A model generated the notes under the pieces. It had not been told where the DNA came from. It did no database searches and saw only the letters and a program-made list of their open reading frames with translations. A DNA stretch of 64,000 nt, taken from Sinohyriopsis cumingii. Its lineage: Eukaryota; Mollusca; Bivalvia; Unionida; Unionidae. The stretch spans positions 92,660,951 through 92,724,950 of the forward strand of contig CM068825.1 of NCBI GenBank assembly GCA_028554795.2. Reading direction: 5' to 3'. This document shows, in pieces, positions 57,829 through 64,000 of this stretch; the stretch's first letter is position 1, and every line of letters begins with the position of its first letter. Made by a program: the position numbers and the translations under genes.

Positions 57829-58269
57829 TTACTTCCCGTTGACTTCGTCAACGTGACTGACTTCGTCATCCGTGACAAAGCTATCATTGCTTTCTAAATT
57901 CTCTGGATTTTCACCCTTGACTTCATCAGCAGACATACAATGCTTTAATTTCCGGACCCGATTATCAATTATCTTTTTTGTTTCATACTCGGCTGCCAGT
58001 GCCAGCCTGATCTTTTCGATTGCACGAGACAGTGGAACAAATTCATTTATTTGTGTCTCCGCTACGCTGGCTAGCGATTTATACAAATTATTTTGGATCA
58101 TCTTTATGAATCGATATTGAGCAGGAAGAATATAACGCCCTGCGCGCTTAGCTTCGTATAATGATTCAAAATCTGACAGAATAGTTTCAACATTTAGTAA
58201 TATATTAAATCCTTGTTTTTCTAATTTTTGAATAGCATCAATCACATTATTGATATTTTCTTGATTCAT
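57829..58269 (-). CDS. Helical viral protein of unknown function
   Basis: 146 codons taking ATG 58269 (MNQENINNV); an upstream in-frame Met at 58311 would add an AT-biased leader (FYFKYLKIYI) and is less likely. Predicted mostly helical, with an acidic tail (NLESNDSFVTDDEVSHVDEV). The start context and first four residues (MNQE) equal those of the HNH gene at 59759. No family is recognised. Confidence 0.6.
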   Translation of the reverse strand: MNQENINNVIDAIQKLEKQGFNILLNVETILSDFESLYEAKRAGRYILPAQYRFIKMIQNNLYKSLASVAETQINEFVPLSRAIEKIRLALAAEYETKKIIDNRVRKLKHCMSADEVKGENPENLESNDSFVTDDEVSHVDEVNGK

Positions 58270-58526
58270 ATTTATATATATTTTTAAATATTTAAAATAA
58301 AAAAACATCACATCTCCTTGAGTCTCTAGGGTGTCTTATGACATCCTACCAAACTCAGGAGGGGGCGGAAACACTACCCCCGATTGAGCTCCTAAACTGC
58401 CAAATAACAGTCTAGAAAGCCCAGAGGGTGTGTTTGCGAAACGACGAGACATTCCCCATTTGTGAACCTCCTAGCTTACCATTTGATATGCTAGCAAGGC
58501 TCATATGGGGATAACACATAACACAT

Positions 58527-58770
58527 AACTTATCCTAGTACTTAATTCTAACTTATCCTAGGGACGGCACAAACATATAGTATTTACAGTAGAAGCTATT
58601 TACAGCAGCAGTTGTATTTACAGCAGTAGAAGCTATTTACAGCAGTTGTATTTTACAATTGTATATATAACTTATCTTAGGACGGTACAAACATATAACT
58701 TAATTCTAACTTATCCTAAGACGGCACAAACACATAACTTATCCTAGGACGGTACAAACACAATGCGGGG
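58527..58770 (+). repeat. Iteron-like repeats
   Basis: aacttatcctag occurs at 58527 and 58550, with close variants at about 58669, 58708 and 58737, the last four followed by gacgg(t/c)acaaaca. In between, tatttacagcag and agtagaagctatttacagca repeat (58582-58645). Directly repeated short units next to a fold are typical of initiator-binding sites (inference). Confidence 0.8.
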
Positions 58771-58784
58771 TTATAATTCTACAT

Positions 58785-58896
58785 CCAACAAGTTGCACAC
58801 GTACCCCTGAAATCAACCCTGTTTTGGGGTAAAAGGTTACCCGAAACGGGGCGATAACGGAGAAAGTTGTGCAACTTCGTTGGGTTTCGAAACCCC
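58785..58896 (+). ncRNA. Structured RNA-like element
   Basis: The outer helix pairs ccaacaagttgcaca (58785-58799) with tgtgcaacttcgttgg (58868-58883), 15 pairs with one bulged base. Inside it, ccctgtttt (58817-58825) pairs with gaaacgggg (58843-58851), and stacked on it gggtaa (58827-58832) pairs with ttaccc (58837-58842) around the loop aagg, giving another 15 pairs with one bulge and two G-U pairs. The perfect palindrome gggtttcgaaaccc (58882-58895) overlaps the outer helix by two bases, so the two may compete. The strand is chosen arbitrarily; it may act as DNA. Confidence 0.45.
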
Positions 58897-59129
58897 AATA
58901 TAGTATTAGGACGATATTGTATATAAACTGACTGATACTTGAAAGTTCAGAAATAGCTCAGCGTGATTTGTTTAAAACGTATTTTCTTAAATATGATCAT
59001 GTGGAAACCACAGATGAGCCATAAACCCGAACAAGTGTAATAAAATAGCGATATTGTCTGTGAAAAAAAAAAGATAAATACGCGTTTCCCTGATAAAATC
59101 CGGAAGATAAAATCATTCTTGCGCTGTCA

Positions 59130-59221
59130 CCTTGACCTGTCAAGGGGAAAAACAAGGGAAGTTATTTACTTCCTTGTGCAGAAAATCGTCTGCTCGTACC
59201 TGTCACCTTGACTTGTCAAGG
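59130..59221. repeat. Twin 16-bp palindromes
   Basis: ccttgac-ct-gtcaagg at 59130-59145 and ccttgac-tt-gtcaagg at 59206-59221, both preceded by ctgtca and followed by gg(g)gaaa. An imperfect inverted repeat, aacaagggaagt and acttccttg, lies between. They lie just downstream of the - strand HNH gene. Confidence 0.85.
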
Positions 59222-59246
59222 GGGAAATAATTGTATCATTGACTTT

Positions 59247-59759
59247 TCACGCAGTCGCTGCAGAGTTATCTACATAATAAAATATGATCCAGCTATCAAA
59301 CTTACTTGAAAAAGTTGATTTGATAACATTTTCTGCGACACGTTGAACCGAACGCGGTTCAATACCAAAATACTTCGCAGCTAAGTTCATTGAGCGAAAT
59401 ATATTTTCTTTATTAGTATTTTTGTTGAGAGATCTTACAGCTCTGGGGATTTTTGCAAATTTACCAGTGCCACCTCGTGCAGAATTCTCGCTCTGTGTTA
59501 TGGATTGTAAATTCTGAAGAGAGTTATTAAGTTTATTACCATCTTTGTGATCAATTACAAGACCTTTTTTGATCTCTCCGTTAAATACCTCAAACACAAA
59601 CCTGTGATTATAATAACATTTCTTTCCAGCCATAAACATTAAATAACCAGTATTATTAACAGCACCAACTGTTTTTTTCAATCTACAGTGTCTCACTATT
59701 CCCTCGCGAGATGCTTCATAATTCTTGATTGTGGGATGTGGGACAAATTCTTGATTCAT
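59247..59759 (-). CDS. HNH homing-type endonuclease
   Basis: 170 codons from ATG 59759. An N-terminal NUMOD4-like segment is followed by the HNH core: His52 in NHRFVFEVFNGE, Asp70-His71 in VIDHKDGNKLNN, and Asn79 in NNSLQNLQ. The C-terminal half (AAKYFGIEPRSVQRVAENV, then WIIFYY) looks like an intron-nuclease DNA-binding repeat. It would make a site-specific double-strand cut. It stands alone with no intron or intein around it, as free-standing HNH genes do in many large viruses. Confidence 0.8.
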   Translation of the reverse strand: MNQEFVPHPTIKNYEASREGIVRHCRLKKTVGAVNNTGYLMFMAGKKCYYNHRFVFEVFNGEIKKGLVIDHKDGNKLNNSLQNLQSITQSENSARGGTGKFAKIPRAVRSLNKNTNKENIFRSMNLAAKYFGIEPRSVQRVAENVIKSTFSSKFDSWIIFYYVDNSAATA

Positions 59760-59784
59760 TTATACTTTCATGTATTTGTCTAAT

Positions 59785-60066
59785 TTATAATTTGTCTGAA
59801 AACCTAGTTATATAATCACTTTCGGATTTTAGCGCGTCTCCGTTATTTTTTTTATTGTAATATCGCTTGAGTTCACGGTATCGTTTCCCCCCACACCCCG
59901 CACATAATTGTGTTTTACCTCTGACACCAATGCCACATCGCAGGCAACGAATAGGTCCTGTGCTTCCTCGTTTGATGCTCTGTATATGTTCACCGCAGAA
60001 TTCCTTCCTGCAGGGCTTACCACAGACTGTTACAGATCCAACTTTTAACCATCTGCAGTTGTTCAT
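59785..60066 (-). CDS. Cys-rich putative zinc protein
   Basis: 93 codons from ATG 60066. Cys4, Cys15, Cys19, Cys24 and His27 form one likely zinc site, and Cys41-x2-Cys44 with Cys55-x2-Cys58 a second zinc ribbon; a basic tail follows. No exact family is recognised; probably nucleic-acid binding. It is divergent from the polymerase remnant, with 48 bases between the two starts. Confidence 0.6.
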   Translation of the reverse strand: MNNCRWLKVGSVTVCGKPCRKEFCGEHIQSIKRGSTGPIRCLRCGIGVRGKTQLCAGCGGKRYRELKRYYNKKNNGDALKSESDYITRFSDKL

Positions 60067-60114
60067 TGTATATATATAATATTTTCTTATTTAAATATTT
60101 GTCTTAAATATAAC

Positions 60115-61539
60115 ATGGAAGAGTTTTCGAGGTTATCCTCAGTTGGCGCCGGGAGATTCGATCTTGACAGGCTAAACCCGGATCCACGACGACGGCATCT
60201 AACTGATCTGTTCGATATTATCAACGAGGGTAAAAAAGAATTCAGCGACGACGGAGCCTCTCATGTATGGTCGACATTTAAAATTATCCGCGACGACGAC
60301 GATGTCATCGATGAGAACATCATCGATGCTACAATGACTGATGCCCGAGCAAAAACAATTATTGATTATATTGATTTTCATCAACGTGAAAAGAAATATT
60401 TTTTCAGAATAAAATTTATTGTCAACGTTGAAGACGATACGTGGATTATCCGTGACAAACTCGACCCTGTTCTTGCTAACGGAAAGACCGCTCTGTTAAG
60501 TAGCAATTGTAAACCAGGAATGCTGACCGGGATTGATATACCATATTACGCTCGAGCGTATCCTGTAACCGCAGTCATTTATGGAATATATCCTGTAAAA
60601 AAACCAAAACTTGATAAACTCGCTCCGATGCGAATGACTGCGTCGACGACTACGTCGTTGGTGTTGAATTGTGTAGCCGAGCGAGTAATTTAACATTTTA
60701 AAAACACAAAACGAGGAAACGGTTTAACCGACCTGCGACGTGAAAAAATAACAGCCTGGGGCGATTCGGTTAAGAATACCGGGGCAACAATAAATGATGT
60801 TGCTGCGCTATCAAGTAAATTAAAATGCTCAATAACAGTAAAAACACTAACCGGGGAAATATTAAACAGTTCGAAGCATTATAAAAAGTCAGGAACACCG
60901 ATTGAAATTATTGATGATAATTCGCACGCGTGGACTGATGCGGTTACAATATTTCCACGAGACCGTGTTGTCAAGTTTTATTCTGGAAACATATACGAGG
61001 TTATTTACGCGCTGAGTAAAACCGACCCTGTGTCGGTGTGGTTATTTAGGAGCTCTGAAGATGGCGACTATGATCAATTTGTGAGACCCAACGGAGAATT
61101 ATACAAAACAGAATCGTTGCAACAACAAATGAAAAAACTCGCAAAAACGTATATGAGAAATGCCAGCGATGAGCAGTTATTGGTTAATTGTTTTACAGTT
61201 CCAAGTGTTGCCGCTCACGCCGCCAGAGAAAGAAATTCGTGGAGACCAACCCGAAGTCAGTTTCTTTCAGATATACAATTAAGTTGTGTCGAGTATGCTC
61301 ATGGCGGGTTGTGGAATACCCGGTATGACTACCGGGACATGATTTCCGTGGATATGATTGCCTGCTACCCAGGAAGCTTTCTCGGGAACGGCGAGTGCCG
61401 CGAATACTTTGCGCGGTTTGGACACCCCACGAACTCGATGACACGAGTCGCCGTAAACGGCAGTTTACCCGACGCTGACCTGACAGGATTTGTTCGTGTG
61501 ACGCGTGTGGAAACCAAACGATTTGATAGTGGCGAGTAG
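60115..61539 (+). pseudogene. Family B (protein-primed type) DNA polymerase remnant
   Basis: One frame runs from ATG 60115 to TAG at 61537-61539 but is interrupted by an in-frame TAA at 60691-60693; beyond it the frame stays open with no new early ATG. The part after the stop has the HAW...FP..RVV..Y pattern (60925-60985) that I know from viral polymerases of Polinton type, and at 61351-61371 a palm motif A-like SVDMIACYPGS. Motifs B and C and the thumb are absent: soon after motif A the sequence gives way to a helicase-HNH frame. It cannot encode a working polymerase. Confidence 0.7.
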
Positions 61540-62260
61540 AAAGATAGTCAGAGACACACTTCAACAACAGCTATTTCGGTTACAAAAAATAAAGTTTCCA
61601 ATGCTGCCAACGCCGTTATGTTATAGACCAACTGATACGCGGTTACAAAATATAGATGTTGATATTCCAGGAAAGACAGAGAAACAGAATTTAGTATTGA
61701 ATGATATTGTGCTAGTTGACATCGATGCTGTTGAGGATGCACTAGCGATGAATAAATCCCCGTGGACGCTAGGATACGCAATGACAATTCATTGTTCTCA
61801 AGGACTGACTATCTCTGATACAACTGTCTGGATCATTGATGATCGAATCGAATGGTCAAACTTAGTCTACTTGGCGGTGTCCAGAGTCAGAAGAATATCT
61901 CAACTGCGAAGAATTGTCTTGGAAAATCCTTCGGATTTTAAATCAAACGCTGATAAAAACAATGAAAACAACAGCATCACCGATGGTGATGTAATAAGAA
62001 AAAAACTCGCCGGTTACAAACAGAGTGACAAAAAAAATAATCGCGATTTTGATCTTGATGTTGACTTCGTTGTTGCGCTGAAACAACAGCAGAATAATCA
62101 CTGCGCGAGCTGTAATTGTATAATGCTATGGCAGTATTCGAATAAAAATTCAAGACAATTTACCGTAGATAGAAAAGATAACAGTCGCGGTCATACACGT
62201 GATAATGTCATGTTGACCTGTCTTGAGTGTAATCGACGTCGGGGTGCCAGCGCTAGTTAA
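61502..62260 (+). CDS. SF1 helicase C-terminal part fused to HNH nuclease, 5'-truncated
   Basis: The frame opens at 61502 right after a stop and has no early ATG; a GTG lies at 61505 and the first Met at 61601. It overlaps the end of the polymerase remnant by 38 bases in another frame. Helicase motif V is seen as TIHCSQGLT and motif VI as LVYLAVSRV (residues 94-128 counted from the GTG at 61505), as in Pif1/RecD-like SF1 helicases; the Walker A and B motifs are missing. The C-terminal 60 residues form an HNH domain with CASC, FTVDRKDNSRGH, N234 and CLECN. It is probably the tail of a larger replication protein left after a deletion. Confidence 0.7.
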   Translation, partial: RVWKPNDLIVASRKIVRDTLQQQLFRLQKIKFPMLPTPLCYRPTDTRLQNIDVDIPGKTEKQNLVLNDIVLVDIDAVEDALAMNKSPWTLGYAMTIHCSQGLTISDTTVWIIDDRIEWSNLVYLAVSRVRRISQLRRIVLENPSDFKSNADKNNENNSITDGDVIRKKLAGYKQSDKKNNRDFDLDVDFVVALKQQQNNHCASCNCIMLWQYSNKNSRQFTVDRKDNSRGHTRDNVMLTCLECNRRRGASAS

Positions 62261-62261
62261 G

Positions 62262-63230
62262 TCACTTCAGTGATTTTGGCGGCAATTGTGTGTCCTCGGG
62301 AATTACCTGAAGTTGCTCACGGGTGAATCCGCGTTGAGGAGCAGTTGAATCCAACCTGTAGATTGCTGGTCTGCCAGTGGATCTTGTCACGTTGGATATG
62401 CTATGTGTGGTAACACTCCAAATGGGATCAGTCGCTCTTCGTTTACCACCTTCAAGTTCGCCTGGTTCATATAAATATCTTACAGTAATATTACCCAGTA
62501 TCGGCTGCGCTGAAGAATCACGTCGTACGGCTATATTTTTTTGAAAAACACCTTGTGTTTTTGTGATCGCGATGGAAGGTTTCATGTTGGTTGTTCGAGT
62601 TATTTCATTATTTAGTGCAGTTATCACGCTTGGTAATCTTGCAACCCATTCGCGCGATCTCGTATCCTGAATGAATTCCCTCGCGTATTGATATCCAAAT
62701 AACCGTTCAGCAAGTGTTCGATTGAATCGCTCAACAATTGCCTGATCACGGTGAATTTCAGTGTGTCCTCGTCGTATGGTGACGTTATGTTGTTTCATCA
62801 ACGATGATACTGCACCTTGAAATTCTTTGCCAGGATCAACTTGTAATAAATTTGGCCATCGCAGAGGTCCTCGCCGATAAATTCTTTCAAACGCAGAAGC
62901 AACCTCAGATGCTGTTTTAGTCGTTAACGGTTCCGCATCTTTGTATCTACTGGCAACATCAACTATGGTTAACGCGTACTTGTATGTGCGTCTTCGGATA
63001 GTATCATGTGGCAGAAATAATATATCAGCCTGATGAACCTCATTTGGTACACTAACATCGAAATGCGCAAAGTGAATTTGTTTAGGGCGCGGTAGATAAA
63101 TTTGCCATATTGCCTGTCGGGATAACCAATTTTTGGCAACCGCGCGTGTTACTGATGCCGCGCTGGCAAGTTTATCAATTGCTGCGTTACCTCTCCAATA
63201 TCCGCTTGGGGAATAATAAATCGACTCCAT
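62262..63230 (-). CDS. Retrovirus-like (rve) integrase
   Basis: 322 codons from ATG 63230. The DDE triad is visible: Asp69 (VHQADILFL), Asp132 (LLQVDPGKEF) and Glu167 (QAIVERFNRTL), with the Asp-Glu spacing of 35 that defines the rve fold. The N-terminal block YYSPSGYWRGNAAIDKLA and WLSRQAIWQIYLP is typical of Polinton integrases. It would insert the viral DNA into the host chromosome. No stop or frameshift was seen. Its ATG overlaps the stop of the upstream gene (TAATG), so the two are co-transcribed. It converges on the helicase-HNH gene with one base between the stops. Confidence 0.9.
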   Translation of the reverse strand: MESIYYSPSGYWRGNAAIDKLASAASVTRAVAKNWLSRQAIWQIYLPRPKQIHFAHFDVSVPNEVHQADILFLPHDTIRRRTYKYALTIVDVASRYKDAEPLTTKTASEVASAFERIYRRGPLRWPNLLQVDPGKEFQGAVSSLMKQHNVTIRRGHTEIHRDQAIVERFNRTLAERLFGYQYAREFIQDTRSREWVARLPSVITALNNEITRTTNMKPSIAITKTQGVFQKNIAVRRDSSAQPILGNITVRYLYEPGELEGGKRRATDPIWSVTTHSISNVTRSTGRPAIYRLDSTAPQRGFTREQLQVIPEDTQLPPKSLK

Positions 63231-63729
63231 TATATACCAGTACCTAACGCTAATTTACCTTTCATTGCAGTTTTTATCAACCAGGACGCTAACCTTTCTT
63301 TGAAAGATTTATCAGGGATGGCATTTAACGCGTGAATTAATTTCACGTCCGCGAGATGGCGCTGTTGCAAATCCTTGCTTCGGTAAGCTACATCATGAGC
63401 ATGGCACGCGCTATCAATAGCATTTATCGGATACTCACCGGGTTTTGGTTGATCCTGAGCATCAAGTCTGATATCAAGTCGGGTTCCTGGACCACAGTAA
63501 TTATATCCTGGAAGATGTTTTTCTCCTGGATATTTAGCCCACGGAGCTCCTGGCAGCGCTGTTAACTTGGCTGCGATATCACCTCCGCTTTTTTTAAAAT
63601 AAATCTAAATTTTTTTGTGCCACATCGTTCACACTTACCCGTGAGCGCTTGTCGATTATTTTTTGTTGTAATTGTTGTCGTATCCGTAGTTGGGGTACGT
63701 GCTCGGCGTTTCACACAATATAAATCCAT
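63230..63729 (-). pseudogene. Zinc-ribbon plus phospholipase A2-like protein, frameshifted
   Basis: From ATG 63729 the frame gives a DUF5679-like zinc ribbon (MDLYCVKRRART, then GKCERCGTKKFRF) and stops at 63562-63564. The following sequence in another frame gives a PLA2-like domain with NYCGPGTRLDIRL (Ca loop) and IDSACHAHDVAY (His-Asp active site) and ends at 63230-63232. The frames switch at a seven-base T run on + (63589-63595), so a one-base indel is likely. The first zinc pair is damaged: CVKR where CxxC is expected. PLA2 domains in virions help breach host membranes. Confidence 0.75.
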
Positions 63730-63737
63730 ATTATTTT

Positions 63738-64000
63738 ATGATATATCTAATGGAAATCACTGACTTTTCCGCGACAAAGCGACGAGAGCCAATCAAGCAT
63801 AACTCAGTGTTACCAAATTCAATCCGAATGATTATCATAGGCCCATCTGGGTCGGGTAAAACACAGCTGTTGTTGAATTTGATAATGAAGTGGATGAAGT
63901 GGGATAAATTATATTTGATTGCCCCGTCTGTGGACGATCAGCGATGTTATCAAGTGCTAAAAGATTTTAATGAGAGTGCAAAAACAATCAGTGAGAACGA
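63738..64000 (+). CDS. Packaging ATPase (A32/FtsK-HerA type), N-terminal part
   Basis: Starts at ATG 63738 (or the in-frame Met at 63750), only eight bases from the divergent start of the PLA2 gene, and runs off the window. The Walker A motif is GPSGSGKT at residues 35-42, preceded by the beta strand RMIII. This is the genome-packaging motor of Polinton/adintoviruses, which pumps DNA into the capsid. The part seen is intact. Confidence 0.85.
   Translation, partial: MIYLMEITDFSATKRREPIKHNSVLPNSIRMIIIGPSGSGKTQLLLNLIMKWMKWDKLYLIAPSVDDQRCYQVLKDFNESAKTISEN

Larger units (their letters stand above)
58270..59246. other. Viral non-coding block with repeats and structured segment
   Basis: Nearly 1 kb with no gene, between two - strand genes. 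It contains iteron-like repeats (58527-58770), a highly base-paired segment (58785-58896) and twin palindromes (59130-59221). Such a block could be a replication origin, a non-coding RNA locus or a promoter region. Confidence 0.7.
49680..64000. mobile_element. Endogenous adintovirus / Maverick-Polinton, right end outside window
   Basis: The segment carries the defining set: double-jelly-roll major capsid protein, jelly-roll penton, adenain-type protease, packaging ATPase, retrovirus-like integrase and a family B polymerase remnant, with dense, mostly intron-less genes on both strands, unlike the surrounding host DNA. Six structural genes run in one direction from 49970 to 56899. Replication and integration genes lie to the right. 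The left boundary is set at the inverted repeat and is approximate; target duplication and terminal repeats cannot be checked because the right end is missing. Confidence 0.88.

Noticed and set aside
58882-58895. RNA polymerase III B box (gggtttcgaaaccc)
   Set aside because: Similar to GGTTCGAATCC but with an extra T, and no A box at a suitable distance.
63356-63565. 69-codon + frame
   Set aside because: It is the antisense shadow of the PLA2 domain on -.

Overview
The window is a piece of an animal nuclear genome with a large endogenous virus at its right end. Two host genes are recognisable. The 3' half of a glutamyl-prolyl-tRNA synthetase gene (EPRS1) lies on the + strand as six phase-consistent exons between 2881 and 23339. 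A ribosomal protein S29 gene (RPS29, uS14) lies on the - strand with its start exon at 48712-48773 and second exon at 43252-43351. Introns are dense with repeats. A tRNA-derived SINE whose tail reads like ggcgttaaaccc plus (CAA)n recurs at least seven times, and 130-bp 'catcttgaaaatc' arrays recur; I associate both with marine molluscs, so a bivalve or gastropod is my best guess (inference, not proof).

1-23339: EPRS1 exons separated by introns of 2.5-4.5 kb that consist largely of DNA transposons (a family with CAGACCTGCCAACC-like ends and 6-bp target duplications, four short copies), SINEs, a 55-bp x 10 minisatellite and foldback elements. 23340-42300: gene-poor, with a 72-bp tandem array split by a SINE, a decayed tyrosine-recombinase (DIRS-type) retrotransposon interrupted by a TTAA element, several degenerate arrays, and a second decayed transposon carrying a 9-bp-TSD palindromic MITE. 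42300-49200: RPS29, whose 5.4-kb first intron holds a piggyBac-like TTAA element that itself contains a second transposon.

49680-64000 (running off the end): an endogenous adintovirus / Maverick-Polinton. In order it carries a coiled-coil structural protein, a small basic virion protein, a double-jelly-roll major capsid protein, a duplicated-motif amphipathic protein, an adenain-type protease, a fibre with a phage-tail-fibre-like motif, a two-helix membrane protein, a jelly-roll penton, two small proteins, a repeat-rich non-coding block with a striking RNA-like fold, an HNH endonuclease, a Cys-rich protein, a broken family B DNA polymerase joined to a truncated helicase-HNH gene, an integrase, a zinc-ribbon/phospholipase A2 gene and the start of the packaging ATPase. 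The capsid-building genes are open over their whole length; the polymerase has an in-frame stop and lacks its catalytic C-terminal part, and two other genes carry one-base shifts in A tracts. This is a particle-forming gene set with a damaged replication module, sitting about 1 kb upstream of RPS29.
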